This document shows, piece after piece, positions 39,684 through 46,961 of a DNA stretch of 64,000 bases. This DNA is from Agrobacterium tumefaciens (lineage in GTDB: Bacteria > Pseudomonadota > Alphaproteobacteria > Rhizobiales > Rhizobiaceae). Position 1 is the stretch's first letter. Each line of letters opens with the position of its first letter. The DNA is taken from assembly GCF_005221385.1 (NCBI RefSeq), contig NZ_CP039905.1, positions 124,001 to 188,000 of the forward strand. The letters are read 5' to 3'. Below the pieces are notes generated by a model. The model had not been told where the DNA came from. It was given only the letters and a program-made list of their open reading frames with translations, and made no database searches. The translations under genes were made by a program, and so were the position numbers.

Positions 39684-41114
39684 CTATCCGGCGCAGCATG
39701 ACAGCTTCGCCACGTCCTTGCCGAAGCCCTGCGCCGCCAGTTTCAACCCTTCGACCGTGGTGAGATAAGGGAAGATTGTCTCGCCGAGCGCCTTCGCCGT
39801 CATGCCGTGCTTGATGGCCAACACCACCGTCTGGATGCTGTCGGCGCCCTCGGGCGCGAGGATCTGTCCACCAAGCAATCGGTCGCTTTTGGCGTCGGCA
39901 ACCAGTTTGATGAGCCCGCGCGTGTCGCGCGCGGCCAGCGCCCTCGGCACCTGGTCAAGAGATACGATCGAAGTCTTGGTCTCGAAGCCGGCGTCGCGAG
40001 CCGCCTGTTCGGTCAGGCCGACGCCCGCGACCTGCGGATCGGTGAACGTCACCCACGGCATGGCCGCATTGTCATAGACAAGGCTGTCACCGTTCAGTGC
40101 GTTTTGGGCAGCGAGCTTGGCGCCATAGGCTGCCATATAGACGAACTGGTCGCGACCGGTGACATCACCTGCCGCATAGACGCCAGGCTTTGAGGTGCGC
40201 ATCCGCTCATCAACCAAGACGCCGCCATTACCGCATAGCTTAACTCCCGCCTCGGCAAGGCCAAGACCGCCGGTGTTCGGGGACCGCCCAGTGGTCAAAA
40301 GCACCTGCTCGGCCGCGATCACTTCGTCCGCTCCGTCGATGGCGACCGTCAGTTCGACACCGCGGTCCGTGCGCGCGATCCGGCGATAGGAGAGGCCGGT
40401 TAGGACGGTAATGCCCTCGTCGCGAAGATAACCGGTCAATGCTGCGGAGATTTCCGGCTCGGCTTCCGGCAACAGGCGGCGGCGGGTTACAAGTGTCACT
40501 TCCGCCCCGGCACGGGCGAACATCTGCGCCAGTTCACAGCCGATATAGCCACCGCCGATCACCAGCAGCGAACGCGGCAGCTCGGAAAGCTCGAGCGCGG
40601 TCGTGCTGGTGAGGTAAGGCACATCCCCAATGCCGGGAATGTCCGGCAGGGCCGGCGCTGATCCGGTAGCAATGATGATTTTGCCAGCCATGATCGGATC
40701 GCCGTTCACAATCAGAGCGCCCTGACCATTCAGGCGCGCTTTCCCTTCCAGATAGGCGACGCCGTTGTATTGTGGCAGAAGGTCGACATATTTCTTCTGC
40801 CTGAGCGTGGTCACCAGGTCGTCCTTGGCGGCGACCAAACGGCCCCAGTCAGCGACGTTGGCTTCCCCGGCAAGACCGGGAAAGCGATGCGCGGCGCGTG
40901 CACCATGCAGCGCCTCGGCAGCGCGGATCATCGTCTTCGACGGTACGCAGCCGACATTGACACAGGTGCCGCCGATCGTGCCGTGGCCGATCAGGGCGAC
41001 ATTCGCCCCCTGCTCAGAGGCCGTGATTGCGGCCGAGAACCCGGCCGAACCGGCACCGATCACCGCAAGATCGTAGCGGCCATTGCCTTTTTGGGGCGCA
41101 CAGCAGTCAGACAT
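39684..41114 (-). CDS. merA: Mercuric reductase MerA (without N-terminal HMA domain)
   Basis: Reduces Hg(II) to volatile Hg(0) with NADPH in the cytoplasm. Present are the FAD site (LAVIGAGSAGFSAAI), the active-site disulfide GGTCVNVGCVPSK, the NADPH site LLVIGGGYIGCELAQ, YAAGDVTGRDQFVYMAA, and the C-terminal Cys pair in LSCCAG that delivers Hg(II) to the partner active site. The protein is the short form: only MSDCC remains in place of the N-terminal HMA domain. It follows merF by nine bases in the merT-merP-merF-merA order. Confidence 0.96.
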   Translation of the reverse strand: MSDCCAPQKGNGRYDLAVIGAGSAGFSAAITASEQGANVALIGHGTIGGTCVNVGCVPSKTMIRAAEALHGARAAHRFPGLAGEANVADWGRLVAAKDDLVTTLRQKKYVDLLPQYNGVAYLEGKARLNGQGALIVNGDPIMAGKIIIATGSAPALPDIPGIGDVPYLTSTTALELSELPRSLLVIGGGYIGCELAQMFARAGAEVTLVTRRRLLPEAEPEISAALTGYLRDEGITVLTGLSYRRIARTDRGVELTVAIDGADEVIAAEQVLLTTGRSPNTGGLGLAEAGVKLCGNGGVLVDERMRTSKPGVYAAGDVTGRDQFVYMAAYGAKLAAQNALNGDSLVYDNAAMPWVTFTDPQVAGVGLTEQAARDAGFETKTSIVSLDQVPRALAARDTRGLIKLVADAKSDRLLGGQILAPEGADSIQTVVLAIKHGMTAKALGETIFPYLTTVEGLKLAAQGFGKDVAKLSCCAG

Positions 41115-41123
41115 GAAAATCTC

Positions 41124-41342
41124 CTAATGTTTCCTGGTATCGATGTGTGAACGATGTCGCCACAGCAGGTAACCGGCTGCGGCAATGATGAGGATGAGAA
41201 TTGGCACCAGACCGTAGACCGCTGTTGTCAGCGCTCCCACGCCGATCAAACCTGCCGCCACCAGCAGGATCGGCACCAGACAGCACAGCGCCGCGATCAA
41301 GACGCCAACCACTCCGACGCCAAGCATGGACCGGTCAGGCAC
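41124..41342 (-). CDS. merF: MerF mercury transport protein
   Basis: A 72-residue protein with two membrane helices; the first holds the Cys pair (GVLIAALCCLVPILLVAAG). The start is GTG at 41342, eight bases after GGGAG and directly behind the merP stop; the ATG at 41327 would shorten it by five residues. It imports Hg(II) and sits between merP and merA. A second metal-binding Cys pair usual in MerF's loop is not seen; the tail is His-containing instead. Confidence 0.85.
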   Translation of the reverse strand: MPDRSMLGVGVVGVLIAALCCLVPILLVAAGLIGVGALTTAVYGLVPILILIIAAAGYLLWRHRSHIDTRKH

Positions 41343-41346
41343 GGAC

Positions 41347-41685
41347 TCAACTCCCGATCGCCTTGGCAGGATAGCCAACATTGGTGGAAGCAGCGGCAAT
41401 GGCCGCGACCGTCGCGGTCGACGGGTCATAGGCAACCGTCGCCGTCTTGGCCTCGAAATCCACCTTGACCGACTTCACGCCCGCAACGCCTTCCATGGCC
41501 TTGCGCACGGTGACCGGACAAAGGGCACAATACATGTTCTCGATTGCGAAGGTCTGCGTCAGCTCCTTGACGGTAACCGTTTCCGACGCGGATTGTGCGG
41601 ACGCGGGAAGGGCAAGTGGCAGCATAATAGTACCGCTCAAGCCAAGCGCAGCCGCGGCGACCAGATGTTTCGACAGGTATTTCAC
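41347..41685 (-). CDS. merP: Periplasmic mercury-binding protein MerP (module 2)
   Basis: A 112-residue protein with a signal peptide ending PLALPASAQS and an HMA-type fold whose metal site is IENMYCALCPVTVRKAM. It begins at GTG 41685 with GAGGAG upstream; no ATG fits. It binds Hg(II) in the periplasm and hands it to MerT encoded 17 bp upstream. Confidence 0.92.
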   Translation of the reverse strand: MKYLSKHLVAAAALGLSGTIMLPLALPASAQSASETVTVKELTQTFAIENMYCALCPVTVRKAMEGVAGVKSVKVDFEAKTATVAYDPSTATVAAIAAASTNVGYPAKAIGS

Positions 41686-41702
41686 GTGGTTATCTCCTCG
41701 TT

Positions 41703-42101
41703 TCAATAGAACAGCGGCGCCCACCAGCCGATGGTGCTGGCGAGCACGATGAGGATCGTTGCGATCCAAAGCGCGGTCTTGGTGATGATGGCGGAGCGCG
41801 GACGGGCGCAGTAGGAACCCGGCTCGCACGCGGCTTTGGGCTTGAAATAGACCTGCCAGAAGCCAAACCCGAGCGGCACGAGTGTCGCCGCCGCGATATA
41901 GGGCTTATAGGGTTCGAGCATCGTCAGGTTGCCGATCCATGCGCCCGATACACCGAGTGTCACCAGGAGCAGCGGGACGATGCAACAGGCCGATGCCAGA
42001 AAAGCGCCGATAACGCTTATCGCCGCGAGCCCGCCCTCGCGCCGATCCGGTTCGGCGGCCGCCTTCGAAGAATTCAATGTCTTGCTACCAATTTCGTTCA
42101 T
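41703..42101 (-). CDS. merT: Mercuric transport protein MerT (module 2)
   Basis: A 132-residue inner-membrane protein with three spans, the Cys pair in helix 1 (AFLASACCIVPLLLVTLG) and the loop Cys residues in AACEPGSYCARPRS. The start at 42101 has GAGGA upstream; the frame extends further but past the promoter. It is the first gene of the merTPFA operon and divergent from merR, sharing the operator at 42133-42163. Confidence 0.93.
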   Translation of the reverse strand: MNEIGSKTLNSSKAAAEPDRREGGLAAISVIGAFLASACCIVPLLLVTLGVSGAWIGNLTMLEPYKPYIAAATLVPLGFGFWQVYFKPKAACEPGSYCARPRSAIITKTALWIATILIVLASTIGWWAPLFY

Positions 42102-42132
42102 CGCAAACCATCCTCGATTTCTGACTGAAAAC

Positions 42133-42163
42133 AGGATAGGCTCTGTAGCCAGTACAGACTCAA
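42133..42163 (-). promoter_or_regulatory. MerR operator-promoter of merTPFA (module 2)
   Basis: On the minus strand: -35 TTGAGT (42163-42158), a 19-bp spacer with the dyad CTGTACTGGCTACAG, and -10 TATCCT (42138-42133). merR starts 15 bp away on the other strand. The spacer resembles that at 36002-36032. Confidence 0.88.
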
Positions 42164-42177
42164 GAGGTATTTTCACC

Positions 42178-42591
42178 ATGAATTCTCTTCTTTCCGCCAA
42201 GGGACTGCAGCGCCACCAATTGGCCCGTGCGACCGGCTGCCATCTGGAGACCATCCGCTATTACGAGAAGATCGGCCTGCTACCCGACCCGCCGCGCAGC
42301 GCCAGCGGTTATCGCATCTATGACGAAACCGACGTCCGCCGCCTGCGCTTCATCCTCAGGGCGCGCGAACTCGGCTTTGGCATCGACGAGGTCCGCGGCC
42401 TGCTTCATCTTGTCGATTGCAGAAGCCAGACCTGCGCGGAGGTGCAGCGCCGGACCGAACCGCATCTAGCCGAGGTTCGCGCCAAGATTGCCGACCTCCA
42501 GCGCATTGAAGCGGTGCTCGTGACAATGATCTCGCAATGCTCTGGCGAAGACGTGCCGGAATGCCCGATCCTTAACGCGCTCGCCGCTTGA
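42178..42591 (+). CDS. merR: Mercury-responsive regulator MerR
   Basis: A 137-residue MerR. The winged HTH (CHLETIRYYEKIGLLPDPPR) is followed by the dimerisation helix and the three Cys that bind Hg(II): one in HLVDCRSQTC and two in SQCSGEDVPECPI. It represses without mercury and activates with it by untwisting the 19-bp spacer promoter. It is the only merR in the transposon and may act on all three MerR-type promoters. It ends seven bases before the right terminal repeat. Confidence 0.95.
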   Translation: MNSLLSAKGLQRHQLARATGCHLETIRYYEKIGLLPDPPRSASGYRIYDETDVRRLRFILRARELGFGIDEVRGLLHLVDCRSQTCAEVQRRTEPHLAEVRAKIADLQRIEAVLVTMISQCSGEDVPECPILNALAA

Positions 42592-42597
42592 CGGGCG

Positions 42598-42635
42598 CTT
42601 AGGGTGTCATTTCGCCCCATACCGGAACCGACCCC
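42598..42635 (-). repeat. Right 38-bp terminal inverted repeat of the mer transposon
   Basis: Read inverted, it starts GGGGTCGGTTCCGGTATG and ends ATGACACCCTAAG, matching the left repeat at nearly all positions. Confidence 0.92.
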
Positions 42636-42677
42636 TTATCTAGCACGCGCGCAGGAGTTCCTCCCGTCGTGAAAACA

Positions 42678-42989
42678 TCACTCGTTTAGACGGTCAGCCA
42701 AACGCCTCATGAGATCCATTCGTTCGTGAAGAATCGCTACGATGAGAGCGGGCGCATGTTCTCGAGGCAGACAGAAGAAGTAGTGGTGCTGGCATCGCGC
42801 CATCCGCAGCGCCGGATAGAGTGCGCTCAGATCCTTGAAGGGAACTTTGCCCGCGGCAATGTCCTCCATTCCTCGCTCCAAAGCCGAGACGTATTGACGT
42901 ACCTGGGCGGCACCCCATTGTGCCCGTGTGTAACGGATTACCGAGCGAAGATCGGATTCTGCCTCTGCGGTCAGGATGTAAGCCGTCAA
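42678..42989 (-). CDS. parE: ParE/RelE-type toxin
   Basis: A 103-residue RelE-superfamily toxin. It opens with YILTAEAESDLRSVIRYTRA and has the core PALRMARCQHHYFFCLPREH and LIVAILHERMDLMRRLADRL, typical of ParE proteins that poison DNA gyrase. It overlaps the antitoxin stop by ATGA, the normal arrangement. The pair lies just outside the right end of the mer transposon. Confidence 0.88.
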   Translation of the reverse strand: MTAYILTAEAESDLRSVIRYTRAQWGAAQVRQYVSALERGMEDIAAGKVPFKDLSALYPALRMARCQHHYFFCLPREHAPALIVAILHERMDLMRRLADRLNE

Positions 42990-43237
42990 GCGCGACCTTC
43001 GGCAATCTCCTCGTCGAGGATCTCACCTACGGTTTTGGTCGACAGTTTTCCGGCGAGCCCCTCACTGATGCGCGTATTCATCAACGTCTTTAACTCTTCC
43101 CAGGCCCGTTCTCCCTCGACGTCGCCGGGAAACAGGCGCTCAAGTGCGTACTGCTTGATTGTCTTGCCCTGCAGAGCGGCTAGCGCTTTGAGGCTTTGAT
43201 GTTGTTTGTCCGTTATGTCGATCGTCAAGCGGCTCAT
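42986..43237 (-). CDS. parD: ParD-type antitoxin
   Basis: An 83-residue protein with an N-terminal ribbon-helix-helix-like segment (RLTIDITDKQHQSLKALAAL) and an acidic C-terminal part (EILDEEIAEGRA) that should wrap the toxin. It is first in the operon with parE and presumably binds the palindrome at 43263-43282 for autoregulation. Confidence 0.85.
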   Translation of the reverse strand: MSRLTIDITDKQHQSLKALAALQGKTIKQYALERLFPGDVEGERAWEELKTLMNTRISEGLAGKLSTKTVGEILDEEIAEGRA

Positions 43238-43262
43238 TTCACATACTCCCGAAGTGACGGAC

Positions 43263-43282
43263 CCACATTAGCACATATGTGG
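43263..43282 (-). promoter_or_regulatory. Palindromic operator upstream of parDE
   Basis: CCACAT (43263) and ATGTGG (43282) flank a perfect inner palindrome CACATATGTG (43272-43281), 26 bases before the parD start. Confidence 0.55.
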
Positions 43283-43335
43283 TTTAGTTGCCACCATTGC
43301 AGCGTTATCGTAAGACCTGGGCGCAAACGTCCAAC

Positions 43336-44610
43336 ATGGGCTTGCCGGAAGCCGCTCTCATGGACTCGGCGGCCACGCAAACCCCGGTAAAGCCGACGGT
43401 CGGCCCAGATTACAATCCGGTCGTCACCCTCAACGGTTGGACCTTGCCGTTCCGAATGAACAACGGGGTGAAGGAATTCCACCTCGTTGCCGAGCCGGTG
43501 GAGCGGGAGATGGCCGAAGGCATGACCGCATATCTTTGGGGGTACAACGGCCAGTCACCGGGTCCGACCATCGAAGCAGTCGAAGGCGACCGGGTTCGCA
43601 TTTTCGTGACCAACAAGCTGCCGGAGCACACGACCATTCATTGGCACGGTATGATCCTGCCGTCGGGGATGGATGGTGTTGGCGGGCTGTCGCAGCCTCA
43701 CATCCCCTCTGGCAAGACCTTCGTTTACGAGTTCGATCTCGTGAAATCCGGCACCTTCATGTACCACCCGCACTCGGACGAGATGGTACAGATGGCGATG
43801 GGGATGATGGGCTTCTTCGTCATCCATCCCCGGGACCCGAAGTTCATGCCGGTGGATCGGGATTTCGTCTTCCTGCTCAGCGCCTATGACATCGATCCGG
43901 GAACATACGTGCCCCGGATCATGGAAATGACCGACTTCAACCTCTGGACGTTCAACACGCGCGTCTTTCCAGGGATCGATCCGCTCGTCGTTTCCAAGAA
44001 CGACAGGGTTCGTGTTCGCGTCGGTAACCTGACGATGACGAACCATCCAATCCACATGCACGGCTACGATTTCGAGGTGACCTGCACCGATGGCGGCTGG
44101 GTCAGGCCGGAGGCGCGCTGGCCCGAGGTCAGCATCGACATCCCTGTCGGTGCGATGCGCGCCTACGAGTTCGACGCGAAGTACGTCGGCGACTGGGCGA
44201 TCCATTGCCACAAGTCGCATCACACCATGAATGCCATGGGTCACGAGATCCCGACATTCATCGGGGTCGACAAGAAGGAGGTTGCAAAAAAGATCAGGCA
44301 GATCCGTCCCGAATACATGCCCATGGGGACGGCCGGCATGGCGGATATGGGCGAAATGTCGATGGAAATACCGGAGAACACCGTCCCCATGATGACCGGG
44401 TGGGGTCCCCACGGCCCGATCGAAATGGGCGGCATGTTCTCCGTGGTGAAGGTCCGCGAGGGTATCTCAGCGGGCGACTACAGCGATCCGGGTTGGTACG
44501 AGAACCCTCCCGGCACGCAGGCGTGGGAATGGACCGGGAGCTTGCCCGAGCCTGTCAAAGCGAAAGATGCCAAGACACAACTTCCGTCTGGCCATTCCAA
44601 TCACGGTTAA
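43336..44610 (+). CDS. Multicopper oxidase, lacking its signal peptide
   Basis: A cupredoxin-type oxidase with all copper ligands: HTTIHWHGM, TFMYHPHSDEM, HPIHMHGYDF and the C-terminal HCHKSHHTMNAMGHE. A Met-rich tail (MGTAGMADMGEMSMEIPEN) is typical of copper-tolerance oxidases. Upstream of the ATG the frame still reads WAQTSN, which looks like the end of an export signal (A-W-AQ), but nothing resembling its start precedes it. The 5' end has probably been lost next to the parDE promoter. Without export the enzyme may be misplaced. It heads a copper operon with the cupredoxin and CusF-like genes. Confidence 0.85.
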   Translation: MGLPEAALMDSAATQTPVKPTVGPDYNPVVTLNGWTLPFRMNNGVKEFHLVAEPVEREMAEGMTAYLWGYNGQSPGPTIEAVEGDRVRIFVTNKLPEHTTIHWHGMILPSGMDGVGGLSQPHIPSGKTFVYEFDLVKSGTFMYHPHSDEMVQMAMGMMGFFVIHPRDPKFMPVDRDFVFLLSAYDIDPGTYVPRIMEMTDFNLWTFNTRVFPGIDPLVVSKNDRVRVRVGNLTMTNHPIHMHGYDFEVTCTDGGWVRPEARWPEVSIDIPVGAMRAYEFDAKYVGDWAIHCHKSHHTMNAMGHEIPTFIGVDKKEVAKKIRQIRPEYMPMGTAGMADMGEMSMEIPENTVPMMTGWGPHGPIEMGGMFSVVKVREGISAGDYSDPGWYENPPGTQAWEWTGSLPEPVKAKDAKTQLPSGHSNHG

Positions 44611-44641
44611 CTTCCTCCCAGAAACGACAAAGGAAACGATT

Positions 44642-45118
44642 ATGAAACGCATTCTAGTTGGTCTGCTACTCTCAACGTTTGCCACCGCTGCTTTTGCATC
44701 CGGTTCGCATGAGGGCGGTCATGGCGAAATGGCCGTTGGCGAACCCGGTGAAAAGGCCAAGGCGTCCCAGACCATCCGTGTCACGATGAAGGAAACGGAT
44801 GACGGCAAGATGATCTTCACACCAAGCACCTTCAAGGTCCGCCAGGGCCAGACCGTTCGCTTCGCGATCAAGAATGCGGGCGAGGTCGATCATGAATTCG
44901 TGCTCGACCAGGAAGACAAGATCATGGAGCACAAAGCCGTGATGGAGAAATTCCCGGAAATGGAACACGAGGATCCGAACGCCATTCGCCTCGCGCCCGG
45001 AAAATCCGGCGAGATCGTCTGGAAGTTCACCAACGACGGCGTGTTCAAGATCGCCTGCCTCGTTCCCGGTCACTACGATACCGGCATGCACGGCGACGTC
45101 ACGGTCGCGAAGAAATAA
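44642..45118 (+). CDS. Exported cupredoxin (blue copper protein)
   Basis: A 158-residue periplasmic protein with signal peptide (LVGLLLSTFATAAFASG). It has a plastocyanin/azurin-like fold with ligands in VDHEFVLDQ, KIACLVPGHYDTGMHG (Cys, His, Met). The region after the signal is rich in His and Glu. It follows the oxidase by 31 bases and precedes the CusF-like gene by 12, forming one operon. It probably shuttles copper or electrons to the oxidase. Confidence 0.92.
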   Translation: MKRILVGLLLSTFATAAFASGSHEGGHGEMAVGEPGEKAKASQTIRVTMKETDDGKMIFTPSTFKVRQGQTVRFAIKNAGEVDHEFVLDQEDKIMEHKAVMEKFPEMEHEDPNAIRLAPGKSGEIVWKFTNDGVFKIACLVPGHYDTGMHGDVTVAKK

Positions 45119-45130
45119 GGAGCAACAGAA

Positions 45131-45421
45131 ATGACGATGAAAGCTATCACAAGAATCACACTCGCCGGCGCCGTCGCCTTCGCCTTCGGCACCGCCGCCT
45201 TCGCGCAGGAATTCACCAGCGGCACGGTCAAGAAGCTGGACGAGAAGGCGAAGAAGGTCACGCTCATCCATGAAGAGCTGAAGAACCTCGAGATGCCGGC
45301 CATGACGATGGTATTCCAGGTCGCTGATGACGCGATGCTAGAAAAGCTCAAGGTCGGCGCAAAGGTCCAGTTCGTTGCCGAGCGCGTCAACGGAAAGCTG
45401 ACTGTCACCCAGGTCAAGTGA
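45131..45421 (+). CDS. CusF-like periplasmic copper-binding protein
   Basis: A 96-residue protein with signal peptide (VAFAFGTAAFAQE) and the CusF core: a small beta-barrel with the Met ligands in LEMPAMTMVFQV. AGGAG precedes the ATG by seven bases; a second ATG two codons later is possible. CusF binds Cu(I)/Ag(I) and hands it on; here it is paired with a cupredoxin and an oxidase, not with an RND pump. A terminator follows. Confidence 0.92.
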   Translation: MTMKAITRITLAGAVAFAFGTAAFAQEFTSGTVKKLDEKAKKVTLIHEELKNLEMPAMTMVFQVADDAMLEKLKVGAKVQFVAERVNGKLTVTQVK

Positions 45422-45427
45422 AGCACA

Positions 45428-45453
45428 GGGCCGCGCTGGATGCAGCGCGGCCC
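45428..45453 (+). terminator. Terminator between convergent copper operons
   Basis: A 10-bp perfect stem (GGGCCGCGCT / AGCGCGGCCC) with a 6-base loop starts seven bases beyond the CusF-like stop. It may serve both convergent transcripts. Confidence 0.75.
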
Positions 45454-45459
45454 CGTTCC

Positions 45460-45828
45460 TCATGAGACCGGCAGGAGGCAGAAGGTGCGCCAGAGATCCT
45501 GCTTCCAATCCCCCGGCTCGGGCGAATCCGACAGCATAAACTCTGATTGGCCGATCATGACGGCCTTCGGCGCGGCGCATCGTACCTTTGCAAGGTGGGC
45601 GCTGTGGTCGATGAATCTGATCTGACCCTCGGGTCCGCGCTCTGTGAGCGCGACTTGCACATCGAAATTATATTCCGGGTCAAGAGAGGTTGCCGCGACG
45701 GTCACGGACAGGCTGATGGTCGTTTCATCCGCGAAATAAGACGTATGAAACGGCTGATCCTCTTGGGCATTTGACGCCGACACCAGCAAAGCCAGAACGA
45801 CAAATGCGCATGTTATGCCAGTTCGCAT
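45460..45828 (-). CDS. Small exported protein, unknown
   Basis: A 122-residue protein with a signal peptide (CAFVVLALLVSASNAQE) and a predicted beta-rich body (FHTSYFADETTISLSVTVAA) with two Cys (VRCAAP, RTFCLLP) that could form a disulfide. GGAGGGG precedes the ATG at 45828. It is the last gene of a minus-strand block with cytochromes c and an oxidase. I do not recognise the family. Confidence 0.65.
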   Translation of the reverse strand: MRTGITCAFVVLALLVSASNAQEDQPFHTSYFADETTISLSVTVAATSLDPEYNFDVQVALTERGPEGQIRFIDHSAHLAKVRCAAPKAVMIGQSEFMLSDSPEPGDWKQDLWRTFCLLPVS

Positions 45829-45953
45829 TGCACACCCCTCCCATAGGCGACTTGGCCGCCTCATCCTATCACACCACAACTCCACTCGCAGCCGCCCGAT
45901 TTCCTCAAACCCGCCTCGACAGGTCTGGCAGGGTATCTCGCCGCCAATGCTCC

Positions 45954-46385
45954 TCAATTGATGCCGTTCGCCCGCTGAAGCTCGCGCACATAGGCCACGA
46001 TCGTAGCGACGTCGGCCCTCGTCAGACCCGGCTGAGGAGGCATGTTTCCGAATTTCCAGTGATGCGCGCGCACGCCGTTGGCGACGGCCATTTCAAAGGC
46101 GTAGTCTCCGTGGTGAGAAGGTTCGTATATCCGATGGATGAGCGGCGGGCCGGCATCGGTTCCGGCCGCGTTCTTGCCGTGGCACGCTGCACAGACGGCG
46201 TTGAAAGCTCGTTCTCCCATCTTTGCGGTGTCGGACAATGACGAAGGCACGACAACCGACAATGCCGTCCCCTGGCCCGATACTCCTCTTCTGGCTTCGT
46301 CTTCCGATCCGGTTCGATTCCAAAGCGCAAAGCCCGCAACCGCTGCCGCGGCGACGAGCAGAGCGAAGACGTTTCTCTTGTTCAT
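45954..46385 (-). CDS. Membrane-anchored or exported cytochrome c
   Basis: A 143-residue c-type cytochrome. An N-terminal hydrophobic segment (VFALLVAAAAVAGFALW) acts as anchor or signal. The heme motif CAACH is in FNAVCAACHGKNAAGTDAGP, and the probable axial Met lies in FGNMPPQPG. It accepts electrons in the periplasm, probably from the multicopper oxidase or the second cytochrome nearby. Confidence 0.92.
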   Translation of the reverse strand: MNKRNVFALLVAAAAVAGFALWNRTGSEDEARRGVSGQGTALSVVVPSSLSDTAKMGERAFNAVCAACHGKNAAGTDAGPPLIHRIYEPSHHGDYAFEMAVANGVRAHHWKFGNMPPQPGLTRADVATIVAYVRELQRANGIN

Positions 46386-46526
46386 TTGTGAATCCTTATG
46401 TCTTTAGGCCGCCGAACACCCTCTCTGCCGCCATCAACTGCCGAACCCGTCGGCATGAATGTGGTGGTGGGGCGGCGCGCGATGGCGATGTGGGGCCACG
46501 AAATTGTTTTCGTGGCCTCCGGCGTG

Positions 46527-46961
46527 TCAGCCGTTCGAGATGCGGCGTTGGTAGTCTGCCTCTCGCTGCGGCCAGGTACTCTTGATGTAGTCGAGGACAG
46601 CCTCGATCTCGGCGGAGGTCAGAGCCTCCCGAAAGCCGGGCATGTCACTCTCGTAGCCACCGCCAACCACCGCGGCGGTCCCATCGGTGATGATTGCGAG
46701 GAGCTGCCTGTCCGAATGATGCCAGGTGTGACCGGTCTCGTCATGCGGCGGCGCCGGAAGGCGGCCGCTCGTGCCCGGGCTGCGCCAGTCGGGCTGGCCT
46801 TCGAGTTTCGTGCCGTGACAGCTCGCACAGTTCGCTAGATAGACTGCCCGGCCAAGGGCGATGCGATCGCTCGCCTCCTGACCGGACCGTCCCTTTCCGA
46901 CCAAGATCGCACCGGCCGCCGCCAGGAGAGTTGCGGCGACCGCGATCCAGAGCGGTTTCAT
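46527..46961 (-). CDS. Cytochrome c coupled to the multicopper oxidase
   Basis: A 144-residue c-type cytochrome with N-terminal hydrophobic segment (LWIAVAATLLAAAGAILVG), heme motif CASCH (YLANCASCHGTKLEG) and probable axial Met in YESDMPGF. The ATG at 46961 overlaps the oxidase stop as ATGA, so translation is coupled. The arrangement suggests electron transfer between the oxidase and the cytochrome in the periplasm. Confidence 0.93.
   Translation of the reverse strand: MKPLWIAVAATLLAAAGAILVGKGRSGQEASDRIALGRAVYLANCASCHGTKLEGQPDWRSPGTSGRLPAPPHDETGHTWHHSDRQLLAIITDGTAAVVGGGYESDMPGFREALTSAEIEAVLDYIKSTWPQREADYQRRISNG

Larger units (their letters stand above)
30889..42635. mobile_element. Tn3-family mercury-resistance transposon (11.7 kb)
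   Basis: Both ends are 38-bp inverted repeats with canonical GGGG start and TAAG end. The unit contains tnpA, a probable res region, tnpR, two mer modules, merR, a MerF-like gene, hisI and a truncated cyclase gene. The 5-bp flanks (ACCCA and TTATC) differ, so no target duplication remains. The left flank is a dihydropyrimidinase fragment that does not continue at the right, pointing to later rearrangement. Confidence 0.9.

Noticed and set aside
43555..44412. Minus-strand frame opposite the multicopper oxidase
   Set aside because: It is the complement of repeated His/Met codons; no ribosome-binding site or homology pattern.
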